DNA of 64,000 nucleotides from Sphingomonadales bacterium 39-57-19 (GTDB taxonomy: Bacteria; Pseudomonadota; Alphaproteobacteria; Sphingomonadales; Sphingomonadaceae): the NCBI GenBank assembly GCA_002282385.1, contig NCJG01000002.1:1-64000 (forward strand), read 5' to 3'. Made by a program: the position numbers and the translations under genes. Below the pieces are notes generated by a model. The model did not search any database. It worked only from the letters and a program-made list of their open reading frames with translations, and had not been told where the DNA came from. Within the stretch, counting starts at the first letter, position 1, and every line of letters starts with the position of its first letter. This document shows, one piece after another, positions 27,812-37,885 of this stretch.

Positions 27812-30595
27812 TTAGAACTTGCCGCGCAATGTGATGCCATATGTCCGTGGCTCAGCAAGGAACTGTGACATCAACTGGCGACCACCGGGATATTGCGGAT
27901 CCACAAATGGCGCCGAAGTTGCACCCGCTTGGAATGGCGAGTTGAACGCGACCTGCGCATAATCCTGATTGAAGATGTTCTGACCCCAAAGCTCAATGCC
28001 CCAGGACTCGTCAGGACCGCGAAGACCGATACGCGCGTTGAATACGGCGAAACCATCTTGCTCTTTCTGCGGGAACAGGTCGGAACCGGTATTGTAATCG
28101 CTGGTCATACGACCGTCGATATACACCAGGCCGCTCATGCCATTGCTGCCGATATCCGGCGTCCATGTGATGCTTGACGTGGCGACCAGCTCTGGTGCGT
28201 TGGACAGATTGTCCCCTGGCAACTTACGCAATGCTGGGTCAAGCGGTGCGCCGGTTTTGCTGCCGACCAGATTGTCACGGTAGCTGGTTTTTGCATATGT
28301 CAGACCTGCCGCCACGCGGAAGTTGCGTGCTGGCACCAAGGATGCTTCCAGCTCGACGCCTTGTGCGCGAACACCGTAACCAACATCGCTTGCCGCACAG
28401 GCACCCGTTGTTGCCGCTGCTGCATTGTAGTTTGACCCTGCTGATGACAAGCTCTGGTCGCGGTCAGCACCGGCCAAATCCGCGCTACAACCGTTGATCG
28501 ACTGCACAAGGAACACGGTGCCATTGAACGTATTCAGCTGGAAATTGCTGAAGTCCGAACGGAACGCAGAAACGCTCAGGCCGAGTGGACCATTTGAGAA
28601 TTTCGCGCCGATTTCATAGCTGTCGACCAGTTCGGGGTCGAATTGCAATCTGCCCGTCAACGCCTGCGCGCCGCCGGATGCTGCAAATGTGCCGATTGGT
28701 GACTTCAGTGCTGAACGGTCAAGGTTGAAACCACCAGCCTTATAACCACGCGCGAAGCTGCTATAGACCAACAGGTCGTCGGTTGCTTTCCACGAGAGGA
28801 TTGCCGTGCCGGTGAATTCGTCTTCACTGCGCTTGTCGTTGATCGACACGCCGTTCAATTCCGCTGTCGAGTTGCCCTGACAAGACAGACCAATCAACGA
28901 ACCCGCAAGTGCACGGGCTGTTGCCGTTGTCAGCGGGTTCACCAAGTCATCGGTCACAAGGCCTTGGACGGCCGTACAAACGGTGTTGTCGTTACCGAAG
29001 GTGGCGTCGAAATTCTTCTTGTCGCTTGTGTAGCGAAGGCCAAGCGTCAGATCGAGCGCATCGGTAATGTGCAGGATGTTGTGCGTGAACGCCGCGAAGT
29101 TCGTGCCGTTCTGGAAATAACGGTCGTTGGTGGTGCCTAGATCATTCAGGTTATCGAGCGCCGTGAACGCCGCCAGAATATCCGGGCCGGATAGACCCGA
29201 AGCGCCACCGATGGTTGTGGTGCCGACGCCGGGGATGACGCATGATGGGCTGGTGGGTGAATATAGCCCGGCCAAACCGCCGCCCGAAATGATGCGGCAT
29301 GTTGCAAAGCGGCCATATTGGTTGCCGAAACGCAGATTATCACGAACCGTCAGTTTTTCATTGGCGAAGAAGCCACCGACGAGCCAATCCAGCTTTCCGC
29401 CGAACGCTTCACCCTGCAGGCGGAGTTCCTGCGTAAAGGTGTGGAATTGACGATAAGCATCATCGCTTGGCGCGCGGTACAGAATGTCGACTTCACCATA
29501 ATCGGTATCGGACGCCTGACCGGAACGATATTGGCGGTACGCCGTAATCGATGTCAAAGTTGCGCCGCCGAAATCATAATCGATTTGGCCGGAGAAACCA
29601 TAATCCTTGGTTTCGCCGCTGAAAACGCGGTTGGCGCTGACCGAGATGTTACGGCCATAGCCTTGGTTAAACGCAGCCAATGGCTGGCCAAGGTCACGCA
29701 ATACGTTGATGATGTTGTTGGATGTCGCTGTTGAAGCCACGCCGGTCGTGCTTGGGTTGTTCAGGTCACCAATGAATGGATTGACGGACCGGTCGACATA
29801 GGTCGCTGCGCAGCATTCTTCGTTACGCGAGGTATAGTCTGCAATCAGACGCACCGACAACGCATCGGTTGGTTGGAACAACAACTGGCCACGCAGGAAG
29901 TAGCGGTTACGATTGTTGACGTCGTGGCCATTTTGGTCGTCGCGGTAGAAACCGTCACGCTTTACATACACGCCGTCAACGCGGAACGCGACCTGGTCCG
30001 AAATTGGGCCAGTGATGCTGGTTGCAGCGCGCATGAAGTCATAATTGCCGTAGGTCAGCTCGCCGTTGACACCAAAGGTGAAGCTTGGCTTTTTGGAATA
30101 GATGCTGATCAGGCCCGCCGACGAGTTACGTCCGCCCAAGGTACCTTGCGGTCCACGCTGCACTTCAACGCGGTCAATCTCGCCGAGTTCGTTCAGACCG
30201 ATGCCCGAACGCGAACGGTATACGCCGTCGATGAAAACAGGAACCGAGCTTTCAAGGCCGGGGTTGTCGCCAACCGTACCGATGCCGCGAATACGGGCAG
30301 AACCGTTGGCTTCCGAACCCGTCGAAGACACGAGCAACGATGGTGCAACCTGGTTCAGCTGACGAATGTCGTTGGCGCCGCTATTTTGGAGTGTTTCGGC
30401 ATTAACTGCCGAAATCGCGACTGGCACGTCAGACAATAGCTGGCTGCGGCCTTGCGCGGTTACAACGATTTCTTCTTCCGCTGTATCGTCGGCCTGAGGG
30501 GCTTCCTGCGCAAATGCGAGGCTTGGCACTGAAAGCGCAAGGCAAGCGGCCGATAGTCTCAATGCATGGCTGAGGGATTTGTCACGTCGTAACAT
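27812..30595 (-). CDS. TonB-dependent outer-membrane receptor
   Basis: Outer-membrane barrel of 927 aa. It has a signal peptide (LSAACLALSVPSLAFAQ), a TonB-box-like EEEIVVTAQ just after it, a plug domain with IRGIGTVGDNPGLESSVPVFIDGVYRSR and RVEVQRGPQGTLGGRNSSAG, a long beta-barrel, and a terminal phenylalanine (LRGKF). It belongs to the large sphingomonad group of IroN/CirA-like receptors with unknown substrate. A 42-bp palindrome lies upstream (30726-30767). The catabolic operon at 30797-34361 lies just upstream on the same strand, so a shared substrate is possible. Confidence 0.93.
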   Translation of the reverse strand: MLRRDKSLSHALRLSAACLALSVPSLAFAQEAPQADDTAEEEIVVTAQGRSQLLSDVPVAISAVNAETLQNSGANDIRQLNQVAPSLLVSSTGSEANGSARIRGIGTVGDNPGLESSVPVFIDGVYRSRSGIGLNELGEIDRVEVQRGPQGTLGGRNSSAGLISIYSKKPSFTFGVNGELTYGNYDFMRAATSITGPISDQVAFRVDGVYVKRDGFYRDDQNGHDVNNRNRYFLRGQLLFQPTDALSVRLIADYTSRNEECCAATYVDRSVNPFIGDLNNPSTTGVASTATSNNIINVLRDLGQPLAAFNQGYGRNISVSANRVFSGETKDYGFSGQIDYDFGGATLTSITAYRQYRSGQASDTDYGEVDILYRAPSDDAYRQFHTFTQELRLQGEAFGGKLDWLVGGFFANEKLTVRDNLRFGNQYGRFATCRIISGGGLAGLYSPTSPSCVIPGVGTTTIGGASGLSGPDILAAFTALDNLNDLGTTNDRYFQNGTNFAAFTHNILHITDALDLTLGLRYTSDKKNFDATFGNDNTVCTAVQGLVTDDLVNPLTTATARALAGSLIGLSCQGNSTAELNGVSINDKRSEDEFTGTAILSWKATDDLLVYSSFARGYKAGGFNLDRSALKSPIGTFAASGGAQALTGRLQFDPELVDSYEIGAKFSNGPLGLSVSAFRSDFSNFQLNTFNGTVFLVQSINGCSADLAGADRDQSLSSAGSNYNAAAATTGACAASDVGYGVRAQGVELEASLVPARNFRVAAGLTYAKTSYRDNLVGSKTGAPLDPALRKLPGDNLSNAPELVATSSITWTPDIGSNGMSGLVYIDGRMTSDYNTGSDLFPQKEQDGFAVFNARIGLRGPDESWGIELWGQNIFNQDYAQVAFNSPFQAGATSAPFVDPQYPGGRQLMSQFLAEPRTYGITLRGKF

Positions 30596-30725
30596 ATGCT
30601 TCTCTCCTGTGTTGAAATCATTTTGTCACAATCTAACGAAAGGAAATGGCAATGTCATCGCCGTTAACAGCGGTTTTCCTGAAATTTATTCTGTGCGTCA
30701 ATATTGCCACATTGACATTTATGAC

Positions 30726-30767
30726 GTTACGGAAAGCCTGTTCAGTTTGAACAGACTTTTCCGTAAC
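30726..30767. promoter_or_regulatory. 42-bp nested imperfect palindrome upstream of the TonB receptor
   Basis: The outer arms GTTACGGAAA (30726-30735) and TTTCCGTAAC (30758-30767) are exact complements. The inner arms CTGTTCA/TGAACAG (30738-30754) are also exact. It lies in the 200-bp gap before the receptor gene, about 130 bp from its ATG, and has no U-tract. It could be an operator for a dimeric or tetrameric regulator, or an RNA structure at the 3' end of the oxidoreductase gene. Confidence 0.6.
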
Positions 30768-30796
30768 ATATCAACCAATGCTGCGCAGCAATTTGC

Positions 30797-31813
30797 TTAT
30801 ATCTTCACAAGCATCTTGCCGGTGTTTTCGCCACTGAACAGGCCGATGAACGCTTCTGGTGTTTTCTCCAGCCCGTCTTTCACTGTTTCACGGCCCTTAA
30901 CTGCGCCGGACTGGATCAGACCCGCCATATCGGCGTTGAATTCCGGAACCTGTGCGTAGAAGTCGGGGTAGAGGAAACCCTTGATCATGATGCGCTTGCC
31001 GATGATCATCGGAAGATACTGCATCGGTTGGGCTTTGAAGTCGTTATACACGTCAATCATGCCGCAAATCGCAAAGCGCGCCCATTCTTTGGATGTGGCA
31101 AGCGCCGCATCAAAATGTTCGCCGCCGACATTGTCAAAATAGACATCGATGCCGCTTTCGCCCATGTCTTTCAGCGCGGCCATCAACTGCGGCAGCACCT
31201 TGCCGGATTTATAGTCGATAACGGCATCGGCACCGAGTTCTTTGACCCACGCACATTTTTCTGCGCCACCGGCTGAACCAATGACTTTCATGCCCTTGGC
31301 CTTCGCAATTTGCGTGACGGTCGAACCAACAGCACCTGCGGCAGCAGATACGAAAATGACTTCGCCGGCCTTTGCTTCGGCAACCTTGAGCAAGCCGAAC
31401 CATGCGGTGCCGCCGGGCATGCCGATGATGCTGAGCCAATGTTGATCGGGAACGCCCAGATCGGGCAGTTTAACTGGCGGCATGCCCGCAGGTGGCGTAT
31501 TGTCACCGCCGAAGACTGCGCTGTCGCGCCAGCCAGCCATATGCATGACCTTTGCACCGACGGGATATTCCGCATTGTTGCTTTCGGTTACAACGCCGAC
31601 TGCGCCGCCGGTCATGGGTTCGCCAAGCATGAATGGATCGGCATAGCTTTTCGCATCGTTCATGCGGCCGCGCATATAGGGGTCAACGGACAACCAGCTG
31701 TTCGCAACGCGAAACTCGTCCGCGCCCAATGGCGCATCGGGTGCTTCGATCATCGCAAAGTTGCTGTCATTTGGAAGCCCGGCTGGGCGGCTAGCTAAGG
31801 TCCATGCACGCAT
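30797..31813 (-). CDS. Zinc-independent NADP-dependent oxidoreductase (MDR superfamily, CurA/leukotriene-B4-dehydrogenase-like)
   Basis: A 338-aa medium-chain reductase. The NADP-binding AAAGAVGSTVTQIAKAKGMKVIGSAGG is near 150-176, followed by GADAVIDYKSG and DVYFDNVGGEHFDAAL. Catalytic zinc ligands of alcohol dehydrogenases are absent. It reduces activated enones in this family. Its ATG shares one base with the stop of the upstream amidohydrolase gene (TAATG), so it is the last gene of a coupled three-gene operon. Confidence 0.9.
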   Translation of the reverse strand: MRAWTLASRPAGLPNDSNFAMIEAPDAPLGADEFRVANSWLSVDPYMRGRMNDAKSYADPFMLGEPMTGGAVGVVTESNNAEYPVGAKVMHMAGWRDSAVFGGDNTPPAGMPPVKLPDLGVPDQHWLSIIGMPGGTAWFGLLKVAEAKAGEVIFVSAAAGAVGSTVTQIAKAKGMKVIGSAGGAEKCAWVKELGADAVIDYKSGKVLPQLMAALKDMGESGIDVYFDNVGGEHFDAALATSKEWARFAICGMIDVYNDFKAQPMQYLPMIIGKRIMIKGFLYPDFYAQVPEFNADMAGLIQSGAVKGRETVKDGLEKTPEAFIGLFSGENTGKMLVKI

Positions 31814-33495
31814 TATCTTGTCTCTCCATTGTTGTTTGCTTCCGCAGCATTTGCTGCAGCATTTTTATATACGGGCCGACCGCCGACCCATGTTTCTTTG
31901 ACTATCGCATTACGCAGCTCGCGCGGGCTTGCAAGCAATGGGTCGACATCAATCAATATGAAGTCGGCATAATGCCCCGGGGTTAACGAACCAAATTTGC
32001 CTTCTGCAAAGGCCGCGTAAGCAGCGCCGGTGGTAAAACCGGCAAGCGCCTGTTCGCGCGACACGCGTTCTTCGGGTCGCCAGCCGCTAAAGGGTTGGCC
32101 TTCGGCATCTTCACGCGTCATGGCTGCTGCTAATCCAGCGAAGGGATCAGCGGATTCAACGGGTACGTCAGAACCGAATGCCAGCTTTCCGCCAGCGCGC
32201 GCGATGGACTGCCACGCATAAGCGCCCTTAAGCCGCTCTTGGCCTAGCCGCGCCTCGGCCATCAATCGGTCGGATGTCTGGTGCACCGGCTGCATCGACG
32301 AAATAATGCCATGTTTGCCAAGCTTTTGCAGATCAGCGGGGTCGACGATTTGGACATGTTCAATCCGCCAGCGCATATCGCCTGCATATGTTCCGGACAG
32401 TTCCTCAATCGCGCCGATAACTTCGGCATTTGCCGCATCGCCAATCGCGTGCGCCGCGGTCTGAAACCCGTCCATCGACGCCCGCACCATCAGGTTGCGG
32501 ATTTCCGCGCTCGCCAAAAACTGAAGGCCAGTTTGTCCGGGCGCGTCGGCATAAGGTTTCTTGAGCCAAGCACCCCGGCTGCCCAAGGCGCCATCAAGAT
32601 ACAGCTTCACGCCGCCAAGCCGCAATTTGTCGTTGTACAACCAAGGGCTTGGTGCAGGGCCCGCAATCGCGACCATATTGTCGATGCCACCGGCATAGGC
32701 AAAGATCCGGACGGTCAGCCACCCCGCATCGCCTGCACGGCGATAGCTTTGCCAATCGTCCATCGACGTGCCCATGTCGGCAATCGATGTGATGCCCAGA
32801 CTGTGGAGTTTCTTTTGCGCTTCGCCCAAGGCAACATCGCGTTCCAACGCTTTGGGTGCGGGCACGAATTTGCCAACCAGATCGGCAGCGGAATCAACAA
32901 AAATACCGCTGGGTTTGCCGCCAGCCAGTTCAATGCGCCCGCCCGGCGGAGATTTGGATGCAGCGGTGACGCCCGCGATTTCCATGGCTTTGCTGTTGGC
33001 CCATCCGGCGTGCCCGTCGACGCGCTCAAGCCATACGGGCCGATCGTTAACAGCAGCGTCTAAATCTTGCGCGGTCGGGAAACGGCCAAGGCCCCATTTT
33101 TCCTGGTTCCAACCCCGACCGATAATCCAGCGGCGTTCGGGATATTTCGCGGCATAGGCCTTTATCGCGGCTTGCGCTTCGGCAAGGCTATTGGTTCCGG
33201 ACAAATCGAGCGTCAGCAATTGAAAGCCAAGGCCCATGACATGGCCGTGCGCATCAATCAGGCCGGGCAACAAGGTTGCGCCGCGTCCATCGAGGCGGAA
33301 ATCAAGCTGCTTGGGGAGTTTGTCTTTCTTGGTCAGCAGCTCGGTGACTTTGCCATCCGTGCCCACCAGCATCGCGTTGAACCGGATGACCTTGCCGTCC
33401 TGATCAAGCGTGATGCCGTTGACATTTTCGACCAGTCCGTCGGCAAAGGCGGGTGTGGCAAGGGCGAGTAAGGCGAACGCAAAAAACGTCTTCAT
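31813..33495 (-). CDS. Exported amidohydrolase (YtcJ-like, metal-dependent)
   Basis: A 560-aa amidohydrolase with signal peptide (MKTFFAFALLALATPAFA), probably periplasmic. The metal-binding HGHVMGLG is near 83, the core carries WRIEHVQIVDP, and SDVPVESADPF near 460 holds the catalytic aspartate region. YtcJ-like enzymes act on amides of unknown nature. It starts by ATGA-type overlap after the dehydrogenase gene and is coupled to the oxidoreductase. Confidence 0.9.
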   Translation of the reverse strand: MKTFFAFALLALATPAFADGLVENVNGITLDQDGKVIRFNAMLVGTDGKVTELLTKKDKLPKQLDFRLDGRGATLLPGLIDAHGHVMGLGFQLLTLDLSGTNSLAEAQAAIKAYAAKYPERRWIIGRGWNQEKWGLGRFPTAQDLDAAVNDRPVWLERVDGHAGWANSKAMEIAGVTAASKSPPGGRIELAGGKPSGIFVDSAADLVGKFVPAPKALERDVALGEAQKKLHSLGITSIADMGTSMDDWQSYRRAGDAGWLTVRIFAYAGGIDNMVAIAGPAPSPWLYNDKLRLGGVKLYLDGALGSRGAWLKKPYADAPGQTGLQFLASAEIRNLMVRASMDGFQTAAHAIGDAANAEVIGAIEELSGTYAGDMRWRIEHVQIVDPADLQKLGKHGIISSMQPVHQTSDRLMAEARLGQERLKGAYAWQSIARAGGKLAFGSDVPVESADPFAGLAAAMTREDAEGQPFSGWRPEERVSREQALAGFTTGAAYAAFAEGKFGSLTPGHYADFILIDVDPLLASPRELRNAIVKETWVGGRPVYKNAAANAAEANNNGETR

Positions 33496-34361
33496 CCCTT
33501 GGGCAGCCTCTTCACAATCGCACTGGTGTCAAGACGGCCGCCGCCCATATGTTGCACATCGGCATAAAATTGATCGATGATCGCGGTAATTGGCAAGGTC
33601 GCGCCAACAGCGCGGGCCTCTTCGAACGCGAGGCCCAAATCCTTGCGCATCCAGTCAACGGCAAAGCCAAAGTCGAACTTGTCCTCGGCCATCGTGGCCC
33701 AGCGATTGTCCATTTGCCAGCTTTGCGCTGCGCCGCCCGATATCGCTTCATAGACTTTTTCAACGTCAAGTTCCGCCGATTGCGCGAAACGCATCGCTTC
33801 GGACAGCGACTGGATAATACCCGCAAAGGCGATTTGGTTGCACATTTTGGTGATCTGTCCGGTGCCGGGGCCGCCCACATGGACAACGCGCTTCGCATAA
33901 GGTGCCATGATCGGCCGCGCGGCCTCAACCGCTGCCTCGCTGCCGCCGCACATGATCGACAGGGTTCCGTTTTCGGCGCCCGCCTGTCCGCCGGTGACGG
34001 GCGCATCGACAACCAACAGACCGCGTGACTTTGCCTCAACGCCAAGTTGCCGGGCTATCCGTGCGGAGACGGTCGTATGGTCGATATACAGGCTGCCCTT
34101 CGCCATCGCCGCAAATGCACCGTCGCGGCCAAGCGTGACGCCCGCCAAGTCATCGTCGGTGCCAACGCAGCTGATGACCACCTCTGCATCCTTGGCGGCA
34201 TCCGCGGGTGACAGCGCCAGCGTTCCGCCATAGGTCGCAACCCAGTTTTCGGCCTTGGCCCGCGAACGGTTATACACCGTCAGGTCATGCCCTGCCTGTT
34301 TAAGATGCCGCGCCATTGGGCCGCCCATGACGCCCAGTCCGATAAAAGCTATTCTAGTCAT
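33492..34361 (-). CDS. 3-hydroxyisobutyrate dehydrogenase-like NAD(P) oxidoreductase
   Basis: A 289-aa beta-hydroxyacid dehydrogenase. The N-terminal dinucleotide fold is FIGLGVMGGPMA. DAPVTGGQAGAENGTLSIMCGG (near 120) is the substrate motif, and GGPGTGQITKMCNQ contains the catalytic lysine (near 172). It may act on tartronate semialdehyde, 3-hydroxyisobutyrate or another hydroxyacid. It is the first gene of the operon with the amidohydrolase and the MDR reductase. Confidence 0.9.
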   Translation of the reverse strand: MTRIAFIGLGVMGGPMARHLKQAGHDLTVYNRSRAKAENWVATYGGTLALSPADAAKDAEVVISCVGTDDDLAGVTLGRDGAFAAMAKGSLYIDHTTVSARIARQLGVEAKSRGLLVVDAPVTGGQAGAENGTLSIMCGGSEAAVEAARPIMAPYAKRVVHVGGPGTGQITKMCNQIAFAGIIQSLSEAMRFAQSAELDVEKVYEAISGGAAQSWQMDNRWATMAEDKFDFGFAVDWMRKDLGLAFEEARAVGATLPITAIIDQFYADVQHMGGGRLDTSAIVKRLPKG

Positions 34362-34417
34362 AGGTAGGTCTTAATGTTTGTTTTCACTTAACGCCAGATA
34401 CGTTAGGGCCGCTTTCT

Positions 34418-35638
34418 ATGTCTGACCAACTGACCCTTGAACATGTCCGCGCCGCCCATGCCCGGATCCGTGACTCCATCGTGGCAACGCCAACGCTGCA
34501 CAGCCAGACTTTGTCCAAGCTGACAGGGGCAAATATTTATCTGAAGTTCGAAAACCATCAGTTCACGGCGGCGTACAAGGAACGCGGCGCGCTGAATGCG
34601 ATCCTGCTGCTCACCGAAGAACAGCGTAGCAAGGGCGTGATCGCGGCATCGGCCGGGAACCATGCGCAAGGTTTGAGCTATCATGGCACGCGTCTGGGCA
34701 TTCCTGTGACCATTGTCATGCCCGTACCGACGCCGACGGTGAAGGTGATGCAGACCGAAAGCGTTGGCGGCAAAGTTGTGCTGCATGGCGAGACTTTTGA
34801 TGATGCTTACAAACATGCGCGCTTGCTTGAGGCGGAACAGGGCCTGACATTCGTCCATCCTTTCGATGATCCTGATGTCGCTGCAGGGCAGGGGACCGTT
34901 GCGCTGGAAATGCTGGAGAGCGTCCCGTCTCTGGATATGCTGGTCGTGCCCATTGGCGGTGGCGGTTTGCTGTCGGGTATGGGCACTGCGGCGCGCGCAT
35001 TGAAGCCGGACATCGGCCTTATCGGTGTGCAGGCGGAGCTATATCCGTCGATGTACGCGCTGCTCAACAACCTGCAGATGCCATGCGAAGGCGACACGCT
35101 GGCGGAAGGTATTGCGGTTAAAATCCCCGGATCGTTCACCAGCGAAGTCATTCGCGGCCTGGTCGACGAAATCGTCTTGGTCAGCGAGGCGGATCTTGAA
35201 ACCGCAGTCAGCTTGCTGCTGCAGATTGAAAAAACTGTGGTCGAAGGTGCCGGCGCGGCGGGTCTTGCGGCCGTCATGGCCCATCCGGAGAAATTCAAGG
35301 GCAAGAATGTCGGGATTGTCCTGTGTGGCGGCAATATCGACACGCGCCTGCTGGCCAACGTCCTGTTGCGTGACCTTGCGCGGTCCGGACGCCTTGCGCG
35401 CTTGCGCCTGACGCTTCAGGATCGCCCCGGCGCGTTGTTCAAAGTCATGCGTTTGTTCAACGAACATAACGTCAACATCATCGAAATTTATCACCAGCGT
35501 ATTTTTACGACGCTGCCCGCCAAGGGCCTGATTACCGACATCGAATGCGAAGCGCGCGATGCGGAGCAATTGCAGGGTCTTGTCGATGGCCTGAATGCCG
35601 CCGGTTACAAGGTCGAGCGGGTCGAGCTCAACAAATAG
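34418..35638 (+). CDS. ilvA: Threonine ammonia-lyase with ACT domain
   Basis: PLP enzyme converting threonine to 2-oxobutanoate, the entry step to isoleucine synthesis. The PLP lysine lies in QFTAAYKERGALNA (near 50), the phosphate-binding ASAGNHAQG is near 76, and the glycine loop IGGGGLLSG is near 180. A single C-terminal ACT domain (about 330-400: RLTLQDRPGALFKVMRLFN) suggests allosteric control. The 406-aa form resembles the short biosynthetic/catabolic type found in alphaproteobacteria. Confidence 0.94.
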   Translation: MSDQLTLEHVRAAHARIRDSIVATPTLHSQTLSKLTGANIYLKFENHQFTAAYKERGALNAILLLTEEQRSKGVIAASAGNHAQGLSYHGTRLGIPVTIVMPVPTPTVKVMQTESVGGKVVLHGETFDDAYKHARLLEAEQGLTFVHPFDDPDVAAGQGTVALEMLESVPSLDMLVVPIGGGGLLSGMGTAARALKPDIGLIGVQAELYPSMYALLNNLQMPCEGDTLAEGIAVKIPGSFTSEVIRGLVDEIVLVSEADLETAVSLLLQIEKTVVEGAGAAGLAAVMAHPEKFKGKNVGIVLCGGNIDTRLLANVLLRDLARSGRLARLRLTLQDRPGALFKVMRLFNEHNVNIIEIYHQRIFTTLPAKGLITDIECEARDAEQLQGLVDGLNAAGYKVERVELNK

Positions 35639-35742
35639 ACCGGAACGACAGAATCATGGTTAATTCGCTTTTCAGCGGCTGGGGACCTGTGCATAAAAGG
35701 TAAAGAACGTCTTAACAGCCCCAGCACAAGAGCGGAGAGAAT

Positions 35743-36495
35743 ATGAGCGCACCAGTCCGTTTTCCCCGGTTTTTTGTGACCACCCCGGGGCCTTGTCCAT
35801 ATTTGCCCGGCAAGACCGAGCGCAAGGTTTTTACCGAGCTGAACGGCAACCACGCGGACGAACTGAACGAAGCGCTGGGCCGCATCGGATTTCGCCGCAG
35901 CCAGAATGTTGCATACCGGCCAAGCTGCCTCGATTGTAAGGCCTGTGTGTCCGTTCGCGTCCGCACCGATGAATTCCAGCCCAACGCCACGCAGCGCAAA
36001 ATATTGCGCCGCAATGCCGATCTGGTGGTCAGCGCATGTCGCCCATGGTCGACATCCGAACAATATGATCTGCTCCGCCGCTATCTAACAACCCGTCATC
36101 CCGAAGGCGGCATGGCGAATATGGATGATATGGATTATGCCGACATGGTCGAACAATCGCCGGTTCAAAGCCATGTGGTGGAATATCGCACGCCCACAAC
36201 TTTTGGTCGTCTGGGCGAATTGGTGGGTGCGTGCCTGACTGATCAGCAAAGCGACGGCGTGTCGATGATCTACAGCTTTTACAATCCGGACATCGAAGAT
36301 CGCGGCGGCCTTGGCAACTTCATTATCATGGACCACATCCTACGCGCAAAGGCGGCTGGCCTGCCTTATGTGTATCTAGGCTATTGGGTAAAGGGCGCCG
36401 CACGGATGCAGTATAAAACACGTTACCAGCCGTTGGAGCGCCTTGGTCCGGACGGTTGGGAATTGTTTGATCCGGACGCAGACGGCGGAAAATAG
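35743..36495 (+). CDS. bpt: Aspartate/glutamate leucyltransferase (Bpt)
   Basis: N-end rule transferase that adds leucine to proteins with N-terminal Asp or Glu, marking them for ClpAP. The N-terminal domain has [13 protein letters not shown] and [16 protein letters not shown], with paired cysteines. The C-terminal acetyltransferase-like domain carries [23 protein letters not shown] and [15 protein letters not shown]. The 250-aa length is standard. It converges with the decarboxylase gene. Confidence 0.95.
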   Translation: MSAPVRFPRFFVTTPGPCPYLPGKTERKVFTELNGNHADELNEALGRIGFRRSQNVAYRPSCLDCKACVSVRVRTDEFQPNATQRKILRRNADLVVSACRPWSTSEQYDLLRRYLTTRHPEGGMANMDDMDYADMVEQSPVQSHVVEYRTPTTFGRLGELVGACLTDQQSDGVSMIYSFYNPDIEDRGGLGNFIIMDHILRAKAAGLPYVYLGYWVKGAARMQYKTRYQPLERLGPDGWELFDPDADGGK

Positions 36496-36505
36496 TCACC
36501 GAAGG

Positions 36506-36522
36506 CTAGGTCCTGACCCTAG
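36506..36522. repeat. Hairpin word TAGGTCCTGACCCTA, copy 1
   Basis: CTAGG/CCTAG around loop TCCTGAC. The 15-base core is repeated at 52681-52695, at another convergent gene junction. Here it forms the last codons of the minus-strand decarboxylase. Confidence 0.5.
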
Positions 36523-37885
36523 ATAGGGCCTCACCTGCTGCAGCCACGGTCCTTGCGACGTCGTCGGCGCTCGTATTCCAGCCACAGACGCTGATCCGCA
36601 TAACACGTTCGCCGTCCCAGCTGCCACCGCTCAGGAAAGCTTCGCCACTGGCATTGATCGCGGCGATCACCGCGTCGCTGATATTCGAACCGTCTTTTGC
36701 GTCGAACCGTATCAGGCCCTGATTCATCGTCGGACGCGCGATGCCCGTGGCGCCTTGTAAGCCCACGATCCCGTCATAGATGGCGGCGGCATGGTCGCAG
36801 CACCGTTCGATCATCTCCGATAGGCCATCACGGCCGAGTTCCATTAACGCTGCCAACGCTGGCAAAGCACGGGCGCGACGCGACCATTCCGGTGTGAAGT
36901 CCATAGGATCGCGTACGTCGCCGCCACTGGTTAGATAGGCCGCCGTCATGCGCATCGCCGCACTGTGCGCATTTGGATGGCGCGTAATTGCCATGCCGCA
37001 GTCATAGGGTGTGTTCAGCCATTTATGCCCATCGGTGGCCCAGCTATCCGCCATCTCCACTCCGGCAACGAGCGGAGCCAGACGCGGGCTGGCGTTGGCC
37101 CAAAGACCGAAGGCGCCGTCGACATGAACCCAAGCTCCTGCGGCTTGCGCAATGGGGCATAAAGTTGCGAAATCATCGCAGGCGCCAATGTTGAGATCAC
37201 CCGCATTGAGAACCACGATTGTCGGTGCGTCAGGTGCTTCTGCAAGCGCCGCGCGCAGCACCTCTGGCGATACCAGACCTGGTTTGTTTCCGCCCAACGG
37301 CACGATACATTCGCTGCCCAAGCCGAGCAGACGCAACGCCCGCGTAACCGATGAATGGTGATGGCTGTTCGCCAGCACGCGGATAACAGGCGCGCCCTGA
37401 AGCCCCTTCGCCTCAACATCCCAACCCTTTTGCGCGAGCACGGCATGGCGCGCGGCAGACAGCGCCGTCGTATGCGCCATCTGGCATCCGGTGACAAAGG
37501 CGTAGCTGGCATCGGCTGGCAGGCGCAGAGCGTCTAGCAGAAATCGGCCCGCCACCTCCTCAAGAACAGCACCGGCGGGACTGGTCGATGCAAGCACTGC
37601 ATTTTGGTCCCATGCCGAACACATGATATCCGTCGCAAGCGCGGCCGGCAGCGCGCCGCCTTTTACCCATGCGAAGAAGCGTCCACCGGCATTGCCTGTT
37701 AACCCTGGGTCCGCAGCGGCTGCAATTGCGCGGACAACATCATTCGCTGGAATTCCGCGCGCGGGGAACTGTGCTGGCAGAGGTAACCGCATGTCGTCGG
37801 GCGTTCCGCGCGACGCCACTGGTCGTGTGTCGAGTGATGCCAAATAGCGACGGGCTTCAGCAAAGGCGATATCGAGTGTGTCCAT
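36506..37885 (-). CDS. PLP-dependent decarboxylase, group II (aromatic amino acid/glutamate type)
   Basis: A 459-aa fold-type I PLP enzyme. The PLP lysine is in TDGHKWLNTPYDCG (near 289), WVHVDGAFGLWA (near 250) holds the cofactor-binding aspartate, and SHHHSSVTRAL (near 171) stacks on PLP. Substrates in this family include aromatic amino acids, glutamate and 2,4-diaminobutyrate; none is indicated by neighbours. It overlaps no other gene but ends inside the repeated hairpin word. Confidence 0.9.
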   Translation of the reverse strand: MDTLDIAFAEARRYLASLDTRPVASRGTPDDMRLPLPAQFPARGIPANDVVRAIAAAADPGLTGNAGGRFFAWVKGGALPAALATDIMCSAWDQNAVLASTSPAGAVLEEVAGRFLLDALRLPADASYAFVTGCQMAHTTALSAARHAVLAQKGWDVEAKGLQGAPVIRVLANSHHHSSVTRALRLLGLGSECIVPLGGNKPGLVSPEVLRAALAEAPDAPTIVVLNAGDLNIGACDDFATLCPIAQAAGAWVHVDGAFGLWANASPRLAPLVAGVEMADSWATDGHKWLNTPYDCGMAITRHPNAHSAAMRMTAAYLTSGGDVRDPMDFTPEWSRRARALPALAALMELGRDGLSEMIERCCDHAAAIYDGIVGLQGATGIARPTMNQGLIRFDAKDGSNISDAVIAAINASGEAFLSGGSWDGERVMRISVCGWNTSADDVARTVAAAGEALSRVRT

